DNA of 64,000 nucleotides from Bacteroidales bacterium (lineage in GTDB: Bacteria > Bacteroidota > Bacteroidia > Bacteroidales > JAQUTK01). Shown here in pieces: positions 38,097 through 47,212 of the stretch. The stretch covers positions 1 to 64,000 of the forward strand of contig JAQUTK010000019.1 in the NCBI GenBank assembly GCA_028709785.1, read 5' to 3'. The notes beneath the pieces are model-generated. The model ran no database searches. It was not told the DNA's origin and was given only the letters and a program-made list of their open reading frames with translations. The translations under genes and the position numbers were made by a program. The stretch's first letter is position 1. The number at the start of each line of letters is the position of its first letter.

Positions 38097-40457
38097 TCAG
38101 AAAGCCTCGTTTTCTGTACGAGCGATGACATCCTGCTGAAGGTCATCGTTCATATCATTAAAATAGTCGCTATATCCGGCCATCCGCACCAGCAGATCCC
38201 GATAATCTTCGGGAGTAGACTGTGCCGCTTTCAAAGTTGCCGTATCCACAATATTAAACTGGATATGATGACCGCCCAATGCGAAATAGGAACGGATCAG
38301 TTGCGCCAGTTTGACCACATCGGATTCTCTTTTCAGCAGGCTTGGCATAAACCGCTGGTTGAGCAATGTGCCTCCCGACTTCACCTGATCGAGTTTGCCG
38401 AGTGATTTCACTACTGCAGATGGTCCGTGGGTGTCTGCTCCATGCGAGGGTGAAGTACCGTCGGAGATCGCTTTACCTGCCAGTCTTCCATTCGGAGTAG
38501 CTCCCATCACCTTGCCGAAATAGACATGACAGGTGGTGGACAACATATTCAGGTGAAAACACTCTCCCTTGGTATTGGGCTTTCCTTCGATGGCATCATA
38601 CAGATCATCATAGACCTTTACGGCAATCTCATCCGCATACGCGTCGTCATTGCCAAAGAAAGGGGTGCGGTTTATGATAAACTGCCGCAAAGCTTCTTCT
38701 CCCTCAAAGTTACAATCCACGGCATGCAGTAATTTCTTCATCGAAATCGTTTTGTCTTCAAACACATGTTTCTTCAGAACCGAGAGACTGTCGGTAATCG
38801 TCCCCAGTCCGGTGCATTGGATATAAGTTGTGTTATAACGAGGTCCGTTGTTGTAATAGTCGCGTCCCTTTGTGATACAGTCTTCTGTTACCACGGAAAG
38901 AAGAGTGGCAGGTGCATATTTTGCAAACATCTTATCGATGTAGTTATTTACCCGTATCTTCATGTCCACGATGTAATGAAGCTGCTTGATAAATGCCGCG
39001 TACAGATCTTCGAACGACTTGAAAGTCTGCGGGTCGCCCGTCTGTATGGAGGCTCTTTTACCGGTCACCGGATCCATTCCGTTGTGTAGTGTCACCTCCA
39101 GGATCTTTGGTACATTCAAATATCCGGTCAGCAAGTAGGCTTCCTTACCAAAAGCCCCTACTTCAATACATCCGCTGCATCCGCCCTCACGAGCATCATG
39201 CAGTGATTTTCCCTGACGCATTAATTCGTTGACGTAGGTGTCCGTGTTAAACACCGAAGGATAGCCGTGCCCCTGCCTGATCACTTTACAGCCTTCACGC
39301 AGGAAGCGGTCCGGTGTGCGTGAGCTGATATGAATGGAGCATCCGGGCTGCAGTAAGTGTATTTCTTCCAATACCTCCAGCATAATGTATGAAACTTCGG
39401 ATACCCCATCGCTGCCATCTGCTTTGATACCTCCGATATTCAGATTTACAAAGTCATTATAAGTACCACTCTCCTTGGCCGTAATTCCTACCTTAGGAGG
39501 TGCCGTGTGATTGTTTACCTTGATATAGAAACAAGACATCAACTCTTTTGCCTCGTCGCGTGTCAAGGTGCCGGCAGCCACTTCTTTCTCATAGAAAGGA
39601 GCCAGATGCTGGTCAAAATGGCCCGGATTCATTGCATCCCACCCATTCAGTTCGGTGATGGTAGCCAGATGAACAAACCAGTACATCTGTATCGCTTCGT
39701 GATACGTCTGAGGTGCATGAGCAGGTACCCTGCGACATACCTCCGCGATCTTTTTCAGTTCGGCAGCCCGCTTCGGATCTTTTTCCTGTTCACTCATCTC
39801 CAGAGCAAGGGCTACATGTCGTTCTGCAAAGACGATCATCGCATCGCAGGAGACACTCATCGCGGTCAGTTCTTCTTGTTTGTCTGTGGCATCCGGATCG
39901 TTCAGAAAGTCCAGTTTGGCCAGTTCGCCTGCAATCTGCTTCTTAAAGTCCAGCATGCCCATGCGATAGATTTTTCCATCCAGCGCGGTATGTCCCGGAG
40001 CCCGTTGTTCCATAAACTCGGTAAATAATCCGGCTTCATACGCGTCTCTCCATTCCTGTGGTACATGCGCAAAGATCCGTTCACGTTGCGTCTTTCCCTT
40101 CCAATAAGGAATGACTTCATTTTCATAGCGATCTATGTCTGCCTGAGAGATGGTGTAGCGTTGCAGATCACGGGTATTCAGCACATGCAGATCTTCCACA
40201 CTGTGGCAGGTCAGTTCGGGGAAAGTGGGTACCGCTTTCGGTTTCGGTCCCCGTTCGCCCACGATCAGTTCGTCTTTGCCGATATAGATGGTTTTCTTTT
40301 TGCAAAGTTCCATGAAATTGAGTGCGCGGAGCATCGGTATTGGATATTTACCGTAGTTCTCCTTATAAAATTCCGTTTCAATCAGTGCCCTTTCAATGGA
40401 GAGGGAAGGAGTCGCGTCAAAAGATTCTTTTCGCAGTCTTTTGATGCGGTCGTTCAT
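38097..40457 (-). CDS. glycyl radical enzyme, trans-4-hydroxyproline dehydratase (HypD)-like
   Basis: C-terminal RMAGYSDYFND glycyl-radical motif; GCSGCIEVG active-site loop; colinear with HypD from memory. ORF is open to 40589, start uncertain. Confidence 0.85.
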   Translation of the reverse strand: MNDRIKRLRKESFDATPSLSIERALIETEFYKENYGKYPIPMLRALNFMELCKKKTIYIGKDELIVGERGPKPKAVPTFPELTCHSVEDLHVLNTRDLQRYTISQADIDRYENEVIPYWKGKTQRERIFAHVPQEWRDAYEAGLFTEFMEQRAPGHTALDGKIYRMGMLDFKKQIAGELAKLDFLNDPDATDKQEELTAMSVSCDAMIVFAERHVALALEMSEQEKDPKRAAELKKIAEVCRRVPAHAPQTYHEAIQMYWFVHLATITELNGWDAMNPGHFDQHLAPFYEKEVAAGTLTRDEAKELMSCFYIKVNNHTAPPKVGITAKESGTYNDFVNLNIGGIKADGSDGVSEVSYIMLEVLEEIHLLQPGCSIHISSRTPDRFLREGCKVIRQGHGYPSVFNTDTYVNELMRQGKSLHDAREGGCSGCIEVGAFGKEAYLLTGYLNVPKILEVTLHNGMDPVTGKRASIQTGDPQTFKSFEDLYAAFIKQLHYIVDMKIRVNNYIDKMFAKYAPATLLSVVTEDCITKGRDYYNNGPRYNTTYIQCTGLGTITDSLSVLKKHVFEDKTISMKKLLHAVDCNFEGEEALRQFIINRTPFFGNDDAYADEIAVKVYDDLYDAIEGKPNTKGECFHLNMLSTTCHVYFGKVMGATPNGRLAGKAISDGTSPSHGADTHGPSAVVKSLGKLDQVKSGGTLLNQRFMPSLLKRESDVVKLAQLIRSYFALGGHHIQFNIVDTATLKAAQSTPEDYRDLLVRMAGYSDYFNDMNDDLQQDVIARTENEAF

Positions 40458-40688
40458 GCCCAGACTGCATTGCGGACGTTCACTTGCGAAGTTGGAAACG
40501 CTTTTTGGGGCTCTTTGTGCGATAGTTGTCATTGTTGTTATTGGTTGAGAAAGAACAGCTGTTTGCAGCAGTGCTCTTCGGTGAGACAAATAGTTGATAG
40601 ATTGTGAGGAAAGAAGCTGTTCCGGTTCCTACCATGCGGTGCACGGATCAGCAGGCGAGGATAGCTGGTCAGCAGATAGAGCAGTTGT

Positions 40689-40709
40689 ACAAACCGCGTC
40701 CGGGTTTGT
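40689..40709 (-). promoter_or_regulatory. 5' UTR hairpin upstream of the glycyl-radical enzyme gene (candidate)
   Basis: ACAAACC-GCGTCCG-GGTTTGT perfect 7-bp stem. Confidence 0.4.
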
Positions 40710-40849
40710 GATACAGATTCGTTATGAAGATGAATTTTCTCATCGCTTGTAATATATGCCGCAAAAATAGGAATTAAACAGATAACTTGTTGCGTTTAAG
40801 CCCAAAAAAAGAGAGAGCCAATATATCTTCTCAATCAAAAGCATGAATT

Positions 40850-40891
40850 CCATTGAGAATAAATGCGTAAATACGCAATTATTCTCAATGG
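40850..40891. promoter_or_regulatory. 42-bp near-perfect palindrome between cstA and the glycyl-radical enzyme gene
   Basis: CCATTGAGAATAAATGCGTA AA TACGCAATTATTCTCAATGG: 13+6 bp arms, one mismatch. Confidence 0.75.
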
Positions 40892-40930
40892 TTATTTTGG
40901 TGGCAGATGATAAATAGTCTCTTTAGTCGA

Positions 40931-42358
40931 TCACTGTTTCTGCTTCATTTTCCAGTACCAGAAATAGCAGATGCTTAAGAGGGTGAACGCACCTCCGATC
41001 AGGTAGCAGGTATTTTGCGACAATCCAAATCCCCCTTCGTTATTCTTCGCAAGAAAGATAAAAGAGGTGCAGACGAAAGTCATAAGCAATGCGGGAAGGA
41101 GCGTGATAATATACGGTTTCTTTTTCAACGTCAGATAGACGGTGATTGTCCACAGCGTAAAGATGGAGAGTGTCTGGTTACTCCATGCAAAGTAGCGCCA
41201 TATAATCTGAAATCCGTTGGCATTGATATAGCTGAAGATCAATATGGCAATGGCACCTCCAAAAATAGGGAGACAGATCGCGATACGCTTCCATATTGTC
41301 TTTTGTTCAATACCCATAAAATCGGCAACAGTAAGACGTGCGGAACGGAGCGCTGTATCGCCGGATGTGATCGGAGCCGCTACCACACCCAATATGGCAA
41401 TCACACTCCCAAAAGTGCCAAGCCACTGCACAGTAATATCCTTCACAACGATGGCTGCGTCTTTAACTGCAAGAAACTCCGGACCCTGATGAAAATAAAC
41501 TGTTGCTGCTGCTGCCCATATCAATGCGACGATACCTTCCGTTATCATTGCTCCAAAAAAGATCGGACGCCCCAGTTTCTCGTTTTTCATACATCGGGCC
41601 ATCAATGGCGATTGTGTGGCATGAAACCCTGATATTGCACCACAAGCTATGGAGATAAACATCATTGGTAAGATTGGATCTTTGCTCATGTTTTGCATCG
41701 CACCTGGCTGCCAGAATTCGGGCATTGCCGGATGTTTGATATAAAGCATGGCGACAATCCCTACAGCCATAAACAACAGTACAGCGCCAAAAAGAGGGTA
41801 TATTTTGCCAATAATCTTGTCGATGGGAAGCAAAGTAGCTAACAGATAATAGGTAAAGATCACAATGATCCAGAAGGTAAGGTTCATCCAGTCAGGAGTG
41901 ATGCTAACCATCAGTTTGGCGGGCTGTGACACAAAAACAGCACCAACAAGAATCAACAGAAAGACTGAAAATGCACGCATCGCCTGCTTGGCTGTAGGCC
42001 CGAGATAACGGCCGATGATCTCTGAGAGACTCTCGCCATTGTGGCGTATAGAGAGCATTCCCGCCAGATAATCGTGTGTTGCTCCGGCAAAAATACATCC
42101 GAAGACGATCCAGAAGTAGGAGGCAATACCAAACTTAGCTCCCATGATGGCACCAAAGATGGGTCCTAAACCGGCGATATTCAGAAACTGGATCATGAAA
42201 ATACGCCAGGCCGGCATGGGAATATAATCTACACCATCCTCTTTGGAATAGGCCGGTGTGATGCGATTTGGATCCGGTTGAAAGATTCTTTCGACGATTT
42301 TGCCATACACGAAGTATCCGGCAATTAACAGAAGGAGTGCAAAAGTAAATGTAATCAT
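40931..42358 (-). CDS. cstA: carbon starvation protein CstA family transporter
   Basis: MITFTFALLLLIAGYFVYGKIVERIFQPD..., multi-TM; the longer ORF start (42439) reads through a terminator-like hairpin. Confidence 0.92.
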   Translation of the reverse strand: MITFTFALLLLIAGYFVYGKIVERIFQPDPNRITPAYSKEDGVDYIPMPAWRIFMIQFLNIAGLGPIFGAIMGAKFGIASYFWIVFGCIFAGATHDYLAGMLSIRHNGESLSEIIGRYLGPTAKQAMRAFSVFLLILVGAVFVSQPAKLMVSITPDWMNLTFWIIVIFTYYLLATLLPIDKIIGKIYPLFGAVLLFMAVGIVAMLYIKHPAMPEFWQPGAMQNMSKDPILPMMFISIACGAISGFHATQSPLMARCMKNEKLGRPIFFGAMITEGIVALIWAAAATVYFHQGPEFLAVKDAAIVVKDITVQWLGTFGSVIAILGVVAAPITSGDTALRSARLTVADFMGIEQKTIWKRIAICLPIFGGAIAILIFSYINANGFQIIWRYFAWSNQTLSIFTLWTITVYLTLKKKPYIITLLPALLMTFVCTSFIFLAKNNEGGFGLSQNTCYLIGGAFTLLSICYFWYWKMKQKQ

Positions 42359-42376
42359 GGATGTTAAAAATTTAAA

Positions 42377-42416
42377 ACGCAGCGAAGTTAGAAAATAATC
42401 ATCTAATTCGCTGCGT
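42377..42416 (-). terminator. terminator-like hairpin between the CotH gene and cstA
   Basis: ACGCAGCGAA(G)TTAG...CTAATTCGCTGCGT followed by a T-rich run on the minus strand. Confidence 0.7.
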
Positions 42417-42450
42417 AAATCCTGCAAAATATTTGGCAATAAGCCAATTC

Positions 42451-44562
42451 CTATTCTTTCTTGAAAGTGGCGATGAGTTCTAAACCTTCAGATGCGCTTA
42501 CGGTCACTTCGCTCTTTTTCGAAAGTGTATCTCCTTTTGAGTTCACCCATTGTGCGAAAGTGTATCCTTTCGGAGCCTCTGCTTTTAAAGTGACAGATCT
42601 GTCGTCAAAATAATTTCCGTTGAAGCTCCCCTCAGGGATTTTTACTCCATTAAACGTCAGAGTTGCCTCAGGAACATCACTTTTGACATGCATAGCCACA
42701 GGATTGTTTAGAGCAAAGTAACTTTTCAGCTGATTGTATGCCGTTGTCGCACGCTTCTCTCCAAAGCTCTTGAAGTTAGAAACATACTTCTCAAAATTGT
42801 TTGTAAAGTTCCATCGTTTGGCATGGTAGGCAAATTCCTCACGGATCGCACCAGCAATGCTATCAATGGTCTGATTGACCACAGAAGGTGAATAAATTGA
42901 TCCTAGTTCTACTGCATACTGATCGATAAAGCGCTGTTTAAACTTCTCATTCTTCAGCAGTGAACGAATCAGATTGGCGTGTCGCTGCTTTCTTGACAGA
43001 AAAGAGGAGAGGGTACGCTCATTATTCCGTGAAAAGCCGAAATCCAGATCGTGCACAATCCAACGCCATTGTCCGCCATCAATCGCACGAAATGCCTTGT
43101 AATTATTATCAGGCCAGTCACCTGTGTTGTCACAATACAATTGGATAATTGTGTAGTTGATGAGGCTTTCCAAATCCACCCATTCCGCCATCCGCTGATA
43201 ATTGCTCTCTATCGCCATGTCGTTGGTACTTGCAAAACGGATCATTGAATCAAAGTCAGCCACCGATTCTGCGGTACCTTCCAGATTCTGAGCCCCCTTT
43301 TGAGGCACCTCGATAAAATAGATCTCCTTCGATTTAAGTCCGTAGTTGGCATCTGCATATTGTTTGTTGTTCCGTTCCCGAAGGTTCTCTATGCCATAAT
43401 AGGTGCCGTTGATAAATACCACCGCAGGTTGATAGGACTGGCATTCAATATTGATCTTCCCGCAAGCCAGCGACTGTATCATTCCATCCAGCATCATCGA
43501 TCCCTGAAAATCTTGTCCCGAGTTACGCAAAAGGATACTTTTGGGCTCGATGTCCGGTTTTTGGCTAAAGAGCGGATATTCAAAACGGTTTTCTCCGAAA
43601 AGTTTGTTGCCGGTTAGTTTCAAAGATTTCAGACTCTGATGACGGGTGATATTACCCGATATGGAAATGTTTAGTTCTTTGTTGATCTGTTGTTGTTTCC
43701 CGCGATCATAATATTCAAAGTTTGCCAGACGTTCCCAGTCCTGCTCGTAATTCGGACTATTGGGATTTGAACCTCTGACCGGCATTCCGCCCGGAAATCT
43801 CATTCCGCCCTTCTGCAGGCTGTCCATTGCAGCAAACATACCTTTCATCCGTAGGCTATCCATATCACCACGCATACCTCTCATACGCATACCTCTGAAT
43901 CCCCGGATAGAATCACCTTCTTGCATGGGCGGCATTCCACGGAAGACATCCATTGAATCACGATTTCCCATTTCACCTCCAAAACCAGGAAAGCTTCCCT
44001 CTCCACCAAACATCTCTCCGGGTCCTCCTTCCATCAGACTATCCCTTTCAAAAGGCATTCCAAAGGGTCCACCTCTCCGCATACTGTCTCTATTACCAAA
44101 CATTCCGCCCATCGGAGGCATTCCACCTCCGGGCATCCCCATCGTTGAGGCATTGGGTCCGGCTACATAGATACCGCTGTCTTTGTCAAACAGAGACAAA
44201 GAGTCGGTCACAATGGATACCACCGGCAAGGAGGGTACCCGCTCACTGATAAAAAAGGTCTGTGTCACACAGGCGCTGGAGTCTCCGTCAGAAGCATACG
44301 AACGGGCACGCACCGGAGTGCTTTTTGTCAGCGTGATGCTGCTTTTGTACTGCGTCTTTTGTCGCGTGGGTTCCGATCCGTCTGTCGTATAGTAAAGAGC
44401 GAGACCTTTGTCTTGTGTGGACAGTTCCAGCTTCTGCTGACCGGAATAAAATCCCCCTTCCATAGAAAATACCGGAGCTTCCGGCTTTGGCTGTGTACTG
44501 TCTGCCGCAGATAGAGTAGCGCAGAGTGCCAGCGAACTGAGAAATGTGATTGCGAGTGACAT
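42451..44562 (-). CDS. CotH kinase family protein with chitobiase-C-like N-terminal domain and Met/Gly-rich insert
   Basis: LYYTTDGSEPT domain; NLRERNNKQY, WRWIVHDLDFGFS CotH kinase motifs; signal peptide from MSLAITFLSS. Confidence 0.85.
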   Translation of the reverse strand: MSLAITFLSSLALCATLSAADSTQPKPEAPVFSMEGGFYSGQQKLELSTQDKGLALYYTTDGSEPTRQKTQYKSSITLTKSTPVRARSYASDGDSSACVTQTFFISERVPSLPVVSIVTDSLSLFDKDSGIYVAGPNASTMGMPGGGMPPMGGMFGNRDSMRRGGPFGMPFERDSLMEGGPGEMFGGEGSFPGFGGEMGNRDSMDVFRGMPPMQEGDSIRGFRGMRMRGMRGDMDSLRMKGMFAAMDSLQKGGMRFPGGMPVRGSNPNSPNYEQDWERLANFEYYDRGKQQQINKELNISISGNITRHQSLKSLKLTGNKLFGENRFEYPLFSQKPDIEPKSILLRNSGQDFQGSMMLDGMIQSLACGKINIECQSYQPAVVFINGTYYGIENLRERNNKQYADANYGLKSKEIYFIEVPQKGAQNLEGTAESVADFDSMIRFASTNDMAIESNYQRMAEWVDLESLINYTIIQLYCDNTGDWPDNNYKAFRAIDGGQWRWIVHDLDFGFSRNNERTLSSFLSRKQRHANLIRSLLKNEKFKQRFIDQYAVELGSIYSPSVVNQTIDSIAGAIREEFAYHAKRWNFTNNFEKYVSNFKSFGEKRATTAYNQLKSYFALNNPVAMHVKSDVPEATLTFNGVKIPEGSFNGNYFDDRSVTLKAEAPKGYTFAQWVNSKGDTLSKKSEVTVSASEGLELIATFKKE

Positions 44563-44679
44563 GGTGTGAATAATTTTAGTGATGGTACAAAAATAGTTTG
44601 TACCCTCCTCTGCCACAAATAAAATCGATGATCAGCCTGTATTTATAGATAAATGGTTCAATTTGAAACGATGAATCAT

Positions 44680-44687
44680 TATCTTTG
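44680..44687 (+). promoter_or_regulatory. -7 box for copA
   Basis: TATCTTTG matches TAnnTTTG. Confidence 0.5.
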
Positions 44688-44706
44688 CAAAGATAAAAGG
44701 ACGAAG

Positions 44707-46938
44707 ATGGCAAACGAAAAAGGAACTTTCCCGGTACTGGAAATGATGTGTGCGATGTGTGCACTTTCGGTAGAGCAAGGTGTCAAGGCCATGAAAGGAG
44801 TGAAAGATGCTTCGGTCAATTATGCCTCCAACACCCTCTACGTCGAGTATGATCCGTGGCAGGTGACGCCGGACTCGATGCGGCATGCGGTGCAGCAATT
44901 GGGTTATGATTTGCTCATCGAACAGGATCATCCGCAGGAGAAGCAGGAGGAGTTGCAGCGTGCTCATTACCGGAAGCAGTTGCACAAGACTGTCGGAGCC
45001 TGGATCCTCTCGGTTCCTTTGCTTCTGATGGGTATGGTCTTCATGCATCTTCCGTTTGCTCCTCTGAGTATGATGGTGCTCTGTCTGGCCATCATGCTGC
45101 TCTTTGGCCGTTCCTTTTATGTCAATGGATGGAAGCATGCCCGTAAAGGTACAGCCAATATGGATACGCTGGTCGCTCTCAGCACCTCGATCGCCTTTCT
45201 CTTCAGTCTGTTCAATACTCTTTTTCCTGAATACTGGCTCTCTCGCGGACTAGAGCCGCATGTCTATTATGAAGCTGCCGGTGTGATTATTGCCTTTGTT
45301 TTGTTGGGTAAGCTGCTCGAAGAACGTGCCAAAGGAAGCACCTCTTCGGCTATCCGCAAATTGATGGGACTCCAACCCCGTACTGCTTTTCTGGTACTGG
45401 AAGACGGCGAACAGGAAGTGCCGGTGGCTTCGTTGAAAGCTGGTTCGGTGGTGAGCGTTCATCCGGGTGAGAAGATCCCCGTGGACGGATTTCTCACCAA
45501 AGGAAGTTCTTTTGTGGATGAGAGCATGATTAGTGGCGAACCGCTTGCAGTGGCTAAAAAGTCCGGCGATAAGGTCTGGGCAGGTACAATCAATCAGAAA
45601 GGAGCTTTCTACTTTGAGACCACAGCGGTAGGTGGCCGTACCCTGCTGGGTCAGATCGTCAAAATGGTGCAGCTTGCACAAGGCAGTAAAGCGCCGGTTC
45701 AGCACAAGGTGGATCGCGTGGCTGCCATCTTTGTACCGACCGTCGTCGCGGTCTCCATGCTTACCTTTATTGTCTGGATGGTGTGGGGGGGTGAGAATGC
45801 TTTTTCTCATGCACTGCTTTCCTCTGTCTCCGTGTTGGTAATCGCCTGCCCCTGTGCTTTGGGACTCGCTACGCCTACCGCGCTGATGATGGGTATTGGT
45901 AAGGGAGCCGAACACAATATATTGATCAAAGATGCTGTTGCTCTGGAAGAGATGTGCCGCGTCACAGCAGTTGTGCTTGACAAGACAGGCACGCTGACTG
46001 CCGGACATCCCTCCGTTACCGATATGAACTATGCCAAAAGTGAAGGGGCAACCAACGAAGAAGAAACACTGTTTCTGAAAAGAGTGCTGCTGGGTGCCGA
46101 ACGTCAGTCTGAACATCCCCTGGCACAGGCGGTGGTGGAGGCGATGGAGCAGGAGGGTATCTCATCCCTTCCCGTATCCAGGTTTCAAAGTGTGACAGGC
46201 GAGGGAATCACCTTTTGTTACGAAGAGATGAATGGATGGGCAGGCAGTTTGGCGATGATGCGCCGTCTGGTTCCCAACCCTTCACCAACTCTGCTTGCCA
46301 CTGCAGATCAGTGGCAGCAAGAAGCTAAGACACTGATCTGTGTCGGACTGGATGACCGTTGGCTACTGTCGCTGGCTGTCAGTGATGCCGTAAAGCCAAC
46401 CTCTCAGGAGGCGATTCGTCAGTTGTCGCAACAAGGTATTGAAGTGCATCTGCTTACCGGCGATGCCGAGCAAACGGCTGTCGCAGTCGCCGCATCACTG
46501 GGTATTGATCATTATCGTGCCTCCGCACTACCTTCCGACAAGGAACAATATATCATCGATCTCCAACAAAAAGGGAAGATAGTGGCCATGGTCGGCGATG
46601 GCATCAATGACTCGCAGGCACTTGCCCGTGCAGATGTGAGCATTGCCATGGGCAAGGGAACGGATATTGCCATGGATGTCGCCATGATGACGCTGATGAC
46701 TTCCGACCTGTTGCTTTTGCCGCAGGCGTTCCGTCTGTCGCGCCAGACCGTCCGGTTGATCCGGCAAAACCTCTTCTGGGCCTTCTTTTACAATGTGATT
46801 ATGATTCCGGTTGCGGCCGGACTCCTCTATCCTTTTACCGGATTTCTGCTCAACCCGATGCTTGCCGGTGCGGCCATGGCTTTTAGCAGTTTGTCCGTGG
46901 TGCTCAACAGTCTGCGACTCCGTTGGATTCATTTATAA
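44707..46938 (+). CDS. copA: copper-translocating P-type ATPase
   Basis: N-terminal HMA domain ([13 protein letters not shown]), [28 protein letters not shown]. Confidence 0.93.
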   Translation: MANEKGTFPVLEMMCAMCALSVEQGVKAMKGVKDASVNYASNTLYVEYDPWQVTPDSMRHAVQQLGYDLLIEQDHPQEKQEELQRAHYRKQLHKTVGAWILSVPLLLMGMVFMHLPFAPLSMMVLCLAIMLLFGRSFYVNGWKHARKGTANMDTLVALSTSIAFLFSLFNTLFPEYWLSRGLEPHVYYEAAGVIIAFVLLGKLLEERAKGSTSSAIRKLMGLQPRTAFLVLEDGEQEVPVASLKAGSVVSVHPGEKIPVDGFLTKGSSFVDESMISGEPLAVAKKSGDKVWAGTINQKGAFYFETTAVGGRTLLGQIVKMVQLAQGSKAPVQHKVDRVAAIFVPTVVAVSMLTFIVWMVWGGENAFSHALLSSVSVLVIACPCALGLATPTALMMGIGKGAEHNILIKDAVALEEMCRVTAVVLDKTGTLTAGHPSVTDMNYAKSEGATNEEETLFLKRVLLGAERQSEHPLAQAVVEAMEQEGISSLPVSRFQSVTGEGITFCYEEMNGWAGSLAMMRRLVPNPSPTLLATADQWQQEAKTLICVGLDDRWLLSLAVSDAVKPTSQEAIRQLSQQGIEVHLLTGDAEQTAVAVAASLGIDHYRASALPSDKEQYIIDLQQKGKIVAMVGDGINDSQALARADVSIAMGKGTDIAMDVAMMTLMTSDLLLLPQAFRLSRQTVRLIRQNLFWAFFYNVIMIPVAAGLLYPFTGFLLNPMLAGAAMAFSSLSVVLNSLRLRWIHL

Positions 46939-46960
46939 AAACAAGATAAGAATAGAAAAT

Positions 46961-47167
46961 ATGAATACCCTGCAATTTAAAACCAATGCCAAATGCGCGC
47001 AATGCGTTGCTACGATTGGTCAACAACTCAACACAGTGCTCACCCCTGATCAATGGTCTATCGAACTCACCAAACCGCTGGCTATCCTGACGGTGACTGC
47101 CGACGTTGAGGCGGAGGTTGTTGAAGCACTCGTAAAGAAAGCAGGGTTCCGCTGCGATCCCGTCTGA
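46961..47167 (+). CDS. heavy-metal-associated (CopZ-like) domain protein
   Basis: MNTLQFKTNAKCAQCVATIGQQLNTV...: CxxC metal-binding motif; directly downstream of copA. Confidence 0.85.
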   Translation: MNTLQFKTNAKCAQCVATIGQQLNTVLTPDQWSIELTKPLAILTVTADVEAEVVEALVKKAGFRCDPV

Positions 47168-47212
47168 TAAAAGATTCCCGACGTACACCTCCAACGATAT
47201 AGTCTTAATGCC

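Noticed and set aside
43760-44170. Pro/Ile-rich ORF opposite the CotH Met-rich insert
   Set aside because: Complement of the Met/Gly repeat; not an independent gene.
45785-45792. G7 run in copA as a programmed frameshift analogous to E. coli copA
   Set aside because: It lies in the middle of the ATPase, not after the first metal-binding domain, and a separate copZ-like gene already follows.
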